Positions 1 through 7,015 of a stretch of 15,297 nt of DNA are shown here, in pieces. Source of the DNA: JBOHWJ01 sp050736615. GTDB lineage: Bacteria; Desulfobacterota; Binatia; Binatales; Binataceae. Both the position numbers and the translations under genes were made by a program. The stretch is taken from the NCBI GenBank assembly GCA_050736615.1, contig JBOHWL010000167.1, positions 1-15,297 on the forward strand, given 5' to 3'. Within the stretch, counting starts at the first letter, position 1, and each line of letters begins with the position of its first letter. The notes under the pieces were generated by a model, which ran no database searches, had not been told where the DNA came from, and saw nothing but the letters and a program-made list of their open reading frames with translations.

Positions 1-755
1 GTGTACGGCATGGTCAGCAGCGCGCTGATAATGCCGACCTGAATGACCGCGCGCCAGCGTTTGGTCAGAAGCCCGGCAACAATAATGCCCACCGGCGCGG
101 TCGCGTAGCCTCCCAGATGGGCGTAAATCGCCGCGGCGGTGAAAACCGCCGCAAGCCATATATGCTGGCGCAGGAAGAACCAGATTGCCCATGCGGTGAA
201 GATGAACATCCAGCCCGACGGAATGCCGACGGCGAACGAGGCGCTCGTACAGGCCGCGCCGCTGAGCAGTGCGACGGCCAGCAACAGGGCCCATTCACCG
301 GCCAACTCGAAGGCGAAATAGCCCGCCGTGCCCATCGCCGCGGCCCACTGGAGCACGGCCACGATTGCATTGGCGGTTACGTAATCGCGTCCGCTGCCGC
401 CCAGCGCGCGACCGGCCACTGCGACCGCCACGTGCATCAGCGGCCCCTGGAGGTTGGGCCGCCCGCGCGGCCCGAAATTGATATGGTCCCACCAGGCTTG
501 GCCGTGGACGCCATAGTAACGCGCGAGCGAGACGTGATAGGCCGAATCAATCGTGACGCGATAATCCGGAATGGAGGCGGCCAGCAGCGCGCCATGCAGG
601 CAGAGCAGCGCCAGCGCGGCAATCACCACGCGCGACTGCCACCACGGCCGGGGCCAGGGATGCTTGCCCGGCGCCGCTTCGGATCGAGCCGCGGACGTGG
701 GTTTGAGCGAAAGACCGGAGGCTGGATCAGAAGAGGGGGTACGTAAGATCGCCAT
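1..755 (-). CDS. Polytopic membrane protein, probable GT-C-type glycosyltransferase (3' part missing)
   Basis: The frame is open from an ATG at 755 to the left edge, giving 251 residues with no stop, so the C-terminal part lies outside. An in-frame TGA at 801-803 and no other ATG/GTG/TTG in between fix the start; no clear Shine-Dalgarno is seen. The protein has a basic, Pro/Ser-rich cytoplasmic tail (about 1-42), a first hydrophobic helix (43-61), and then a loop (62-105) with IDSAYHVSLARYYG and WWDHINFGP. A string of further hydrophobic helices follows (about 107-118, 127-150, 153-175, 180-196, 198-213, 217-231, 237-251). A first helix followed by an acidic/aromatic external loop and many helices is the GT-C layout (lipid-linked sugar donors, transfer on the outer face of the inner membrane). 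The family was recognised by pattern only. It lies 165 bases downstream of the response regulator on the same strand and could be read with it. It could instead be an unrelated polytopic protein. Confidence 0.75.
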   Translation of the reverse strand, partial: MAILRTPSSDPASGLSLKPTSAARSEAAPGKHPWPRPWWQSRVVIAALALLCLHGALLAASIPDYRVTIDSAYHVSLARYYGVHGQAWWDHINFGPRGRPNLQGPLMHVAVAVAGRALGGSGRDYVTANAIVAVLQWAAAMGTAGYFAFELAGEWALLLAVALLSGAACTSASFAVGIPSGWMFIFTAWAIWFFLRQHIWLAAVFTAAAIYAHLGGYATAPVGIIVAGLLTKRWRAVIQVGIISALLTMPY

Positions 756-867
756 CAGGTAAATCGGAGCGGGCGCCTCGTGCGCTGTGCAGTTGCATAA
801 TCACCCCGCGTCAACCATCCGCGGGCGCGGGCTGGCCGGGCTCAAGCTACCGAATCATAAGATGGAG

Positions 868-892
868 CCGTCCAGGCGCGCTATCCGGACGG
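868..892 (-). repeat. Inverted repeat between the regulator and the membrane-protein gene
   Basis: CCGTCC (868-873) and GGACGG (887-892) are perfect complements around a 13-base loop. The hairpin would form in the transcript about 30 bases past the stop of the response regulator. No T-run follows, so it is at best a weak terminator or a processing/stability hairpin; some read-through into the gene at 755 is plausible. Confidence 0.3.
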
Positions 893-920
893 ACCCATTG
901 AGCGAAAAAATGCAATCGGT

Positions 921-2366
921 TCACGCGTGCGGACTGGCGGATTTGCCCGACACGGACGGTTGCGGCTCGGTGTCCAAATGGTAGCGCTGCATTTTGCGGT
1001 AAAGCGTCGAAAGATGAATCCCCAGCACTTGCGCGGCTTTGACTTTGTCGCTGTTGACTTCGGCCAAAACCCGGCGCATGTGCTCGCGTTCGAGTTCCTC
1101 GAGCGTCATGCCGGCTAGTGCGCTGTCGCTGGGCACGGCAGCCGTAGTGTGCAATTTTTCCGGCAGATCGTGCGTATGAATGACATCGGTCTCGGCCAGG
1201 ATCGCCGCACGTTCGACCGCGTTTTCGAGTTCACGCACATTACCCGGCCAGGTGTAGCCCAGCAACAGGCGCATCGCGCCCTTGGAAAAGCGCATGGCCG
1301 CGCGCCCCAGTGGCCGTTCGTACTTGCGCAGGAAGTGATTCGCCAAGAGCGCGATATCGTCCTTGCGTTCGCGTAACGCTGGCAGCAGGATCGTGATGAC
1401 GTTGATGCGGTAGAGCAACTCTTCGCGAAAATGGCCCTCTTTGGCTTCTTTTTCCAGATCTTTGTTGGTGGCGCAGAGCACTCGCACGTCGAATGAGATG
1501 GGCTCGTTGGAACCCAGCGGGTAACACTCCCGCTCCTGCAGCGCCCGTAGCAGCTTGACCTGCAATTGCGGCGGCATGTCTCCGATTTCGTCGAAGAAGA
1601 TCGTGCCCTTATCGGCGGCCTTGAGCAACCCGACCTTATCCTGCATCGCGCCGGTAAAGGCGCCGCGCTTGTAGCCGAAAAGCTCGCTTTCGAGCAGATT
1701 TTCGGGCAGGGCGCCGCAGTTAATCGGCAGGAAGCGTTTGTTGGCGCGCTCGGAACTGAAGTGAATCGCGCGCGCGACCAGTTCCTTGCCGGTGCCCGAC
1801 TCGCCGGTGATCAACACGCTGGAATCGGTGCGGGCGACTTTTTCCATCACCCGAAACACCTGTTCGATCGCGTCACAGTTGCCGATGATGCTTTCGAACC
1901 GATATTTCTCGCGCAATTCGCGCCGTAAGAAGCGATTTTCGTGAAACAGCTTGCGTTGTTCGAGCGCGTTGCGCACCACCGCCTTCAGATGATCGTTGGC
2001 GAACGGTTTGGTGATGTAATCGTAGGCGCCCTTGCGCAAGGCTTCGACCGCCGATTCGATGCTGGCGTAGGCGGTGACGATGATGCCCATCAGTTCGGAA
2101 TCGAGGTCGCGCATCTTGCCCAGCAGTTCGAGTCCGCTGCCGGCGCCACCGAGATTGAGGTCCAAAATCGCTAAATCGATGCGTTCGCGCTCGAACATTT
2201 GCAGCGCCGCGGCGGCATCCCCCGCCTCCACCACTTCATAGCCTTCGCCGCGCAACAATTGCACGATGATCGCCCGCATCAATTCCTCGTCCTCAACCAC
2301 GAGGATACGGAACGGCTGGCGTTCTTCCTGCCGCCAGTTTTCCGCGCCATTACTCCCGGTATTCAT
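921..2366 (-). CDS. NtrC-family sigma-54-dependent response regulator
   Basis: 481 residues from an ATG at 2366 that overlaps the kinase stop as ATGA; a longer frame to 2498 exists, but its extra 44 residues do not look like part of the fold and lie inside the kinase gene. Receiver domain about 19-135: acidic pair E25/D26, phospho-acceptor D69 (LAILD), T98, K120 (YITKP). AAA+ domain about 157-395: Walker A GESGTGKE (188-195), the sigma-54 contact loop GAFTGA intact (235-240), Walker B FFDE (257-260), and WPGNVREL (373-380). Fis-type helix-turn-helix about 440-462 (KAAQVLGIHLSTLYRKM). Length is usual for the family. It should be phosphorylated by the adjacent kinase, oligomerise, and hydrolyse ATP to open sigma-54 RNA polymerase promoters from upstream sites. 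The most obvious target in this window is the candidate sigma-54 promoter at 4354-4369. Specific orthology (NtrC, ZraR, AtoC and others) cannot be decided. Confidence 0.95.
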   Translation of the reverse strand: MNTGSNGAENWRQEERQPFRILVVEDEELMRAIIVQLLRGEGYEVVEAGDAAAALQMFERERIDLAILDLNLGGAGSGLELLGKMRDLDSELMGIIVTAYASIESAVEALRKGAYDYITKPFANDHLKAVVRNALEQRKLFHENRFLRRELREKYRFESIIGNCDAIEQVFRVMEKVARTDSSVLITGESGTGKELVARAIHFSSERANKRFLPINCGALPENLLESELFGYKRGAFTGAMQDKVGLLKAADKGTIFFDEIGDMPPQLQVKLLRALQERECYPLGSNEPISFDVRVLCATNKDLEKEAKEGHFREELLYRINVITILLPALRERKDDIALLANHFLRKYERPLGRAAMRFSKGAMRLLLGYTWPGNVRELENAVERAAILAETDVIHTHDLPEKLHTTAAVPSDSALAGMTLEELEREHMRRVLAEVNSDKVKAAQVLGIHLSTLYRKMQRYHLDTEPQPSVSGKSASPHA

Positions 2367-4102
2367 CGAGTCGTCGGAAGCTCGGCCAACTCCGGCATAT
2401 GAGAGAATGCGGGTAGGGAGATCGTTACGGTCGTACCCTTGCCCAACTGGCTCTCGATACGAATCGTGCCCTGATTGGTCAGGATGATGCTCTGACATAA
2501 TGATAATCCCAATCCAACGCCGGAGCCGGACGGCTTGGTCGTAAAAAATGGATCAAACACGCGCTCGAGATGTTCGGGCGCGATGCCGGCGCCATTATCG
2601 CTGATGCGCATGACGACGCGGCCGATGCCATCGCCATTATGCGGGGCGCGCTTGTTCTCGCTGACGATGCGAATCAGCCCGCCCTCCTGTGGGCGGGCGT
2701 CGGCGGCGTTGAACAAAAGATTCAGAACCACCTGCTGGATGCCGTTGCTATCGGCGAAGGCGGGTTTCAAATCGGGCGCCAGCGCGGACTGGATGGTGAG
2801 CTTGGAAAAGCGCTTATTGTAGGCGATCAGGCGCAGCGTTTCCGCCACCAACGCGTTGATATCCAAGGCTTTGCGCTCGCCCGGTGCCGGCCGGGCGAAA
2901 TTCACCAGATCCTTGAGCGTGGTCGAAATCCGCGTGATCTGCGACAGAATCGTATGCATCGTGGTGCGCCGGGCGATGTCGGTTTCGGCGTTGAGCAGCG
3001 ATTGTACCAATGACGAGATCGAAGCCAGCGGATTGTTGACCTCGTGCGCCACCCCGCTGGCGAAGGTGCCGGCCGCCGCCAGCCGCTCCGCTTTGAGCAG
3101 CGTGTCCAGCATTTCATGACGCTGCGTCACGTCGTGCAGAATCATCTGGATGAACTGTTCATTGCCATGCGGAATAAGCGCCGAGTTGACGTCGAAAAAA
3201 CGGCCTCGAATCGGCAAATCCAGCGCTTGATCGGAACCGTTGCGCTTCACCGTCGCGATATGTTTGAAGACATGCGGCTGCATTTCGGGCGGCACCAGCG
3301 AAATCAACGGTTGCCCGATCAACGGCAGGTCCTGTTCATAAGGCAGAATGTCGTGCAGGTCCAGGGCCGCCGAGTTGGCCGATTTCACCGTGAGCGTGGG
3401 CGGATCGATCTCGTACATCGGGTCGGGGGCGTGATTAATCGAATTGCGGTATTTCTCCTCGGAAGCACGCAGCGCATGCTCGCGTGATTCAATATAGAAT
3501 TGCGCAACCATCAGGCGCCGTTCGTCGATTGCGGCGACCACCGTGTCGCGCACGATCTCCATCCGCTTGCCGCGCATCCGCGCACGCACCAGGTTCAGGA
3601 TGACTTGCTTGAGTGCGATATGGAAAATGTTGAACTCGGACGGCTTCGCCCGCGACAGCATCCCCTCCTGGCAATGCCGCCGTAAATGCACGTAGGTGCG
3701 CAGGTCGGCCGGGTCGCGCAGATGCGCGATAAAGCGCACCAGCGAGTTGGTCATGCTGGGGCGATGCAGTGTTTTTTCGCGGTCGAAGGTTTGCTCAACC
3801 GCCAGTGACCAGCTCTCCACCACTTCTTCAAGATGGGCATCGACCAGCGCCGCCGCCCTGACGCGCGCCTCGAGGCTATCGGGACTGCCGTCATAAGCCG
3901 GTCCGAAAAGTCCGGCCAGCATTTTTTCGATGGCGTGCAGATGGCCGCGAATAATGTCGAGCTCGCCCTGGGTTGGCTCGATCGCCGCATCCGAGGGTTC
4001 ATGCTGAAACGGCCGGCCGGAGCGGCACGGCCTGATCAGGTCGGTCTTCGGACAATCCGGGATGGTAGCTTCCATAAGACGGGAATGTAATCGCGAACCC
4101 AT
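2363..4102 (-). CDS. NtrB-like sensor histidine kinase with RsbRD-like N-terminus and PAS domain
   Basis: 579 residues from the ATG at 4102, which has a GGA nine bases upstream; an internal ATG at 4075 is an alternative. No transmembrane helix is seen, so the sensor is cytoplasmic. Residues about 45-205 are helical and resemble the RsbRD N-terminal four-helix module (LEEVVESWSLAVEQ; QEGMLSRAKPSEFNIFHIALK). A PAS domain follows (about 213-330). The HisKA H-box is GVAHEVNNPLASI with phospho-acceptor H353. The HATPase domain shows N-box NLLFNAADA (461-469), DNGAGI (502-507), FDPFFTTK (516-523) and GVGLGLSL (528-535), so it looks catalytically complete. It is translationally coupled to the response regulator, forming a cognate pair. 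The signal is unknown; a PAS domain can bind a small ligand or cofactor, and RsbRD-type modules sense stress or gases in other proteins. Confidence 0.93.
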   Translation of the reverse strand: MGSRLHSRLMEATIPDCPKTDLIRPCRSGRPFQHEPSDAAIEPTQGELDIIRGHLHAIEKMLAGLFGPAYDGSPDSLEARVRAAALVDAHLEEVVESWSLAVEQTFDREKTLHRPSMTNSLVRFIAHLRDPADLRTYVHLRRHCQEGMLSRAKPSEFNIFHIALKQVILNLVRARMRGKRMEIVRDTVVAAIDERRLMVAQFYIESREHALRASEEKYRNSINHAPDPMYEIDPPTLTVKSANSAALDLHDILPYEQDLPLIGQPLISLVPPEMQPHVFKHIATVKRNGSDQALDLPIRGRFFDVNSALIPHGNEQFIQMILHDVTQRHEMLDTLLKAERLAAAGTFASGVAHEVNNPLASISSLVQSLLNAETDIARRTTMHTILSQITRISTTLKDLVNFARPAPGERKALDINALVAETLRLIAYNKRFSKLTIQSALAPDLKPAFADSNGIQQVVLNLLFNAADARPQEGGLIRIVSENKRAPHNGDGIGRVVMRISDNGAGIAPEHLERVFDPFFTTKPSGSGVGLGLSLCQSIILTNQGTIRIESQLGKGTTVTISLPAFSHMPELAELPTTR

Positions 4103-4147
4103 TAATAAAGGTCCATTAGAGTGATGAGCCTACCTTGGCCTGATTCA

Positions 4148-4174
4148 CTTATATCATCGATTGCATGCTGCCAA
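4148..4174 (-). promoter_or_regulatory. Candidate sigma-70 promoter of the kinase-regulator operon
   Basis: Read on the minus strand, TTGGCA (4174-4169) is followed 15 bases later by TATAAG (4153-4148), preceded by TG one base away (extended -10, TGATATAAG). The predicted transcript start is near 4141, about 38 bases before the ATG at 4102. The 15-base spacer is short, but an extended -10 can compensate. Confidence 0.4.
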
Positions 4175-4219
4175 GTCATACCGCTTCATTTTTGCGTTCC
4201 GCAAAGCAATAAGCGAGCA

Positions 4220-4233
4220 GCGGGCGCGCCCGC
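4220..4233. promoter_or_regulatory. 14-bp perfect palindrome in the divergent region
   Basis: GCGGGCGCGCCCGC is its own reverse complement. It lies between the two divergent promoters. Its half-site differs from that of the two palindromes at 4250 and 4302. It could be an operator, but GC-rich palindromes arise easily in this base composition. Confidence 0.3.
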
Positions 4234-4249
4234 CAACGGTGCCGCATCG

Positions 4250-4264
4250 CGCCTGAGCCAGGCG
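4250..4264. promoter_or_regulatory. Candidate upstream activator site 1 (palindrome)
   Basis: CGCCTG-AGC-CAGGCG is a perfect 6-bp inverted repeat with a 3-bp spacer. Its centre (4257) lies about 123 bases upstream of the predicted sigma-54 start at 4380. It uses the same hexamer as the palindrome at 4302-4316, in the opposite arrangement. The eight bases GCCAGGCG (4257-4264) recur directly at 4300-4307. Binding by the divergent NtrC-like activator is inferred. Confidence 0.45.
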
Positions 4265-4301
4265 TGCCCAAAACGGTTAGCCGCTCACCCCAATTGGTTG
4301 C

Positions 4302-4316
4302 CAGGCGAATCGCCTG
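4302..4316. promoter_or_regulatory. Candidate upstream activator site 2 (palindrome)
   Basis: CAGGCG-AAT-CGCCTG is a perfect 6-bp inverted repeat with a 3-bp spacer. Its centre (4309) lies about 71 bases upstream of the predicted sigma-54 start and 52 bp (about five helical turns) from site 1, which would put both sites on the same DNA face. That is the kind of arrangement expected for paired dimers of a sigma-54 activator. Confidence 0.45.
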
Positions 4317-4331
4317 ATGCCTCTATGCCCC

Positions 4332-4340
4332 TGATTATAC
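4332..4340 (+). promoter_or_regulatory. Candidate extended -10 promoter for the glycosyltransferase
   Basis: TGATTATAC is an extended -10 (TG-n-TTATAC) with no good -35 at the right distance. A transcript would start near 4347 and include the Shine-Dalgarno at 4371-4375, and so would suit the GTG start at 4383. It may act beside, or instead of, the sigma-54 promoter 20 bases downstream. Confidence 0.3.
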
Positions 4341-4353
4341 ACCATTTTTCTCA

Positions 4354-4369
4354 TGGCACAGGTTTGGCT
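4354..4369 (+). promoter_or_regulatory. Candidate sigma-54 (-24/-12) promoter of the glycosyltransferase gene
   Basis: TGGCACAGGTTTGGCT matches the sigma-54 consensus TGGCACG-N4-TTGCW at all but two positions. The key GG (4355-4356) and GC (4367-4368) pairs are 12 bases apart, as required. The predicted start of transcription is about 4380. It lies directly upstream of the glycosyltransferase and divergent from a gene for a sigma-54 activator with an intact GAFTGA loop. A transcript from here would begin only 3 bases before the GTG at 4383, so it fits better with the ATG at 4470. Confidence 0.55.
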
Positions 4370-4370
4370 G

Positions 4371-4375
4371 TAAGG
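4371..4375 (+). promoter_or_regulatory. Ribosome binding site for the GTG start at 4383
   Basis: TAAGG lies seven bases before the GTG at 4383, a good Shine-Dalgarno spacing. It supports the longer start, but it lies upstream of the transcript start predicted for the sigma-54 promoter, so it would be used only by transcripts begun further upstream. Confidence 0.45.
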
Positions 4376-4382
4376 TGCGCCC

Positions 4383-6899
4383 GTGAGCAATGTCAGCCCG
4401 CAGTTTTCTCCTCTTTCAGCTCATGGCAAGTTTCTTCGCCGCAGCCACCAAAAATTTTTTTTCAAGGCGATGCGCCTGGAGCCGGGGTCGCCGCTCGATT
4501 TCAACCATAAGCTCGCGTTGCTTAACCGTTTTGAGCAGCTTAAGGCTGGACATACCAACGGATTGATTTTGCGCGCGGACGAGGCCGAGCCTGTACTGGG
4601 ACTGGCGGGGCAGGCGGGTCTTTACGCGCTGGTCGAATTTACGATCGGTGAGGCCGAACTGACCTCGCGCCGCGATTTCGCTCTGATGGCCGATCGACTC
4701 GCCCGCGTCGCCGGTCTGATGCGCGGCCATCGCGCGCTGGCGGGCTTCCTGATCGATTGCGCCATCGCGCCCGACCAATTGCGCCACTATGGCCTGCGGC
4801 GCGCCAAGCGGCGTTTGTCTGAAGTGGTGCGAGTAATCAGACGGCGTCATCCCGACAAGCTCATCGCGATCAACCATCGCCCGTCCACTTGTGCGCTAGC
4901 CTTGCTCGAAGAAGACCTGCTCTACGCGACCTTGCCCGCACTGGCCCCTGACGAGCTGCTCGATTTCATGATGCGGCTGCACAATCTCGCGGAGGCGCGC
5001 CCCTTGATAATCGAATTCGGCACGGGCTCGCCACATCAAGATGAACTGATCGCATGCGCGTTCGGGTTGGGTGCGGCAGGCGTCGTTGCGCCACCCCTTG
5101 CGACGACACCCAACGGAGCGAACCTGGGCATCCGGATGCTGAGTGCGGGAGAACTATTGCCATTCGTGACGCTCAACGGTTCATGTCCGCCGTCCGGCTC
5201 GCGGCAGCTGCGGGTCTCGGTGGTGGTCTGCGCCTACAATGCTCAACGCACGATCCGTCCATGCCTCGAATCATTGCGCAAACTCGATTATCCAGCTTAC
5301 GAAGTGATCGTCGTCGACGACGGTTCACGCGACCGCACGGCGGCGATTGCGGCGGAATTTCCCGAGTTTCGCCTGATTCGCCAGTCCAACCGGGGGCTCA
5401 GCGAGGCCCGCAATGTGGGCCTGCACGCCGCGCATGGCGAACTCATCGCCTATACCGATTCCGATTGCGTGGCCGATCCGCATTGGCTGACCTTGATGGT
5501 TCGCGCGATTAGCGAGCGCGGACTGGATGGCTGCGGCGGCCCCAACTATGGACCGCATGAGGAGGGTTGGGTCGAGGCGTGCGTAGCGGCTTCACCCGGC
5601 GCGCCTTGCCACGTCCTGATGGCGGATGATCGCGCCGAGCATCTGGCGGGCTGCAACATGGTGTTCGCGGCCAAGGCGCTGATTGCGATCGGCGGATTCG
5701 ACCCCCGGTTCACCTCCGCCGGTGATGATGTCGATATTTGCTGGCGCCTGCTTACCGCCGGCTATCAGCTCGGCTTTTGCCCGGCCGCATTCGTGTGGCA
5801 TTTCCGGCGCAACAGCGTCAAAGCCTATTACGGCCAGCAACGCGGCTACGGGCGCGCGGAGGCGATGCTCTATCTGAAATACCCGGAGCGGTTCAATGCC
5901 CTCGGACAGATAAAATGGCGCGGCAATATCCCGGGCCTGGCACGCACGGTGCCGGGTGGCTTGCGCCTCCTCACATCATGGACGCGCGGGCGTGACGGGC
6001 TTCAGAACGTACGCGAGCGGCCGGTCAGCATACTTAAATTTCTACCGCTGACCCTGGAATGGAATTTGGCCGCCATGCTCGCCTTGGCGGTTTCCCTGCT
6101 TGACGGCTTTTCGATACCGGCCCTGTTGGCGCTTGGCGCTTTAAGCCTGGGGCCGCTATGGGCGTTCTATTATGCCTGCCACGCGCCGATTGAAAAATGT
6201 CACCGGGGACCATTGGCGCGGCTGTTCGTCGCGGCACTGGCCTATACGGGTCCAATGATGCGCGCGCTGGCGCGCTACCGCCATGGCGCGGCGATCGCGG
6301 AGAAGCCTGATGGCGATACCCGGCCGCCACAGCGCCCGGTGATCGACTGGCGCAAGCGGGCGATACGTCTCGCCTACTGGAATGAACGCCATACCACGCG
6401 CGACACCTTGCTCGAGCGGCTCGGCCTCTCTTTCGCCAAAATCGGGCGGCCCGCGCTGGTTGACCACGGCTGGGATGATTTCGATTTCATCGTACGGTCG
6501 GGCGCATTTGCGCAAATCGAGGTGAAAACCGCCGACGAGGAGCACGAGGGGATGCGGCTCAAAAATCACGTCGCCGCGCGTATCCGTTTGAGCCGCTTCG
6601 GGCGCCATGCGCTTTTCATCGTGCCGCTGTGTGCGATCGGTGCGGCGATGGCGGGTCTTACGGTGGCGGCCACGGCCAGCGGCATCGCCGCGCTCATTTG
6701 CGTCATAGTGGCGATCAGCGAGGCGGTCGCGGCCGGCGGGCTGGCTTATCGAATGATTGAACGATGCGCCGCGGAGTTGGCGCTGATTCCGCTGGGCGCT
6801 CCGACCGCCGCCGCTCGCCGCTCGGCTGGTGCGGCTTCTGACATAATTACGGTGGGCGGCGGCAAGCCTTCAGAAGTTGCTCAGCCAGCGGGCCGTTAA
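4383..6899 (+). CDS. Glycosidase-like barrel / GT2 glycosyltransferase membrane fusion protein
   Basis: 838 residues from GTG 4383 (Shine-Dalgarno TAAGG). ATG 4470 (residue 30, MRLEPG) is a serious alternative and is where recognisable sequence begins. Residues about 30-265 resemble the TIM-barrel glycosidase-like part of a known GH-GT2 fusion family. The strand carrying the nucleophile-like glutamate is kept (IIEFG, E211), but where the acid/base Asn-Glu is expected the chain reads LIDCAI, so this part is probably non-catalytic. GT2 domain about 277-500: VSVVVCAYN, VDDGSRD (D312/D313), DSD (359-361), AGCNMVF, GDDVDICWR (D448/D449 as probable base), QQRGYGRAE. Membrane helices lie around 556-600, 610-630 and 745-790. 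Between them, residues 655-735 (LAYWNERHTTRDTLLERL; DHGWDDFDF) match the cytoplasmic tail I recall for this family. It probably builds a surface or exported polysaccharide at the inner membrane; donor and acceptor are unknown. It stands alone on its strand, facing the two-component operon. Confidence 0.9.
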   Translation: MSNVSPQFSPLSAHGKFLRRSHQKFFFKAMRLEPGSPLDFNHKLALLNRFEQLKAGHTNGLILRADEAEPVLGLAGQAGLYALVEFTIGEAELTSRRDFALMADRLARVAGLMRGHRALAGFLIDCAIAPDQLRHYGLRRAKRRLSEVVRVIRRRHPDKLIAINHRPSTCALALLEEDLLYATLPALAPDELLDFMMRLHNLAEARPLIIEFGTGSPHQDELIACAFGLGAAGVVAPPLATTPNGANLGIRMLSAGELLPFVTLNGSCPPSGSRQLRVSVVVCAYNAQRTIRPCLESLRKLDYPAYEVIVVDDGSRDRTAAIAAEFPEFRLIRQSNRGLSEARNVGLHAAHGELIAYTDSDCVADPHWLTLMVRAISERGLDGCGGPNYGPHEEGWVEACVAASPGAPCHVLMADDRAEHLAGCNMVFAAKALIAIGGFDPRFTSAGDDVDICWRLLTAGYQLGFCPAAFVWHFRRNSVKAYYGQQRGYGRAEAMLYLKYPERFNALGQIKWRGNIPGLARTVPGGLRLLTSWTRGRDGLQNVRERPVSILKFLPLTLEWNLAAMLALAVSLLDGFSIPALLALGALSLGPLWAFYYACHAPIEKCHRGPLARLFVAALAYTGPMMRALARYRHGAAIAEKPDGDTRPPQRPVIDWRKRAIRLAYWNERHTTRDTLLERLGLSFAKIGRPALVDHGWDDFDFIVRSGAFAQIEVKTADEEHEGMRLKNHVAARIRLSRFGRHALFIVPLCAIGAAMAGLTVAATASGIAALICVIVAISEAVAAGGLAYRMIERCAAELALIPLGAPTAAARRSAGAASDIITVGGGKPSEVAQPAGR

Positions 6900-6947
6900 G
6901 ACAAAGTTCGGCCCAAGCCAATCGGATGCGCGATTCTTTTGCGCGCA
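6890..6947 (+). repeat. Two hairpins at the end of the glycosyltransferase gene
   Basis: GGGCCG (6890-6895) pairs with CGGCCC (6909-6914) across the stop codon. TGCGCG (6927-6932) pairs with CGCGCA (6942-6947). Neither is followed by a T-run, so these are not canonical intrinsic terminators, but they are the only candidates for ending or protecting the 3' end of this transcript. Confidence 0.3.
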
Positions 6948-7015
6948 GAGTCTGTGGCTTTCTCAGGAATCCTCCCGTTTATCATACCGACAGGGCAAGT
7001 CGGCGAGCGGTGCGC

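Noticed and set aside
117..746. 209-residue plus-strand open frame at the left edge
   Set aside because: It is antisense to the membrane-protein gene, which shows clear helices. It is rich in Arg/Gly, as expected of a GC-rich shadow frame.
2367..2498. Longer start for the response regulator (44 extra residues)
   Set aside because: The extension lies inside the kinase coding region and has no family-like sequence. The ATG at 2366 gives an ATGA overlap and begins 19 residues before the receiver domain.
4159..4175. Minus-strand TTGGCAGCATGCAATC as a sigma-54 promoter for the kinase operon
   Set aside because: The GG is present, but the bases 12 positions on are not GC, so the required spacing fails. 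The extended -10 nearby is the better candidate.
4291..4303. CAATTGGTTGCCA as an IHF site between the enhancers and the sigma-54 promoter
   Set aside because: It differs from the consensus at two important positions and overlaps palindrome 2, so it is too weak to call.
4121..4510. 129-residue plus-strand open frame across the divergent region
   Set aside because: It overlaps the start of the glycosyltransferase in another frame, covers both palindromes and the promoter elements, and has no recognisable sequence.
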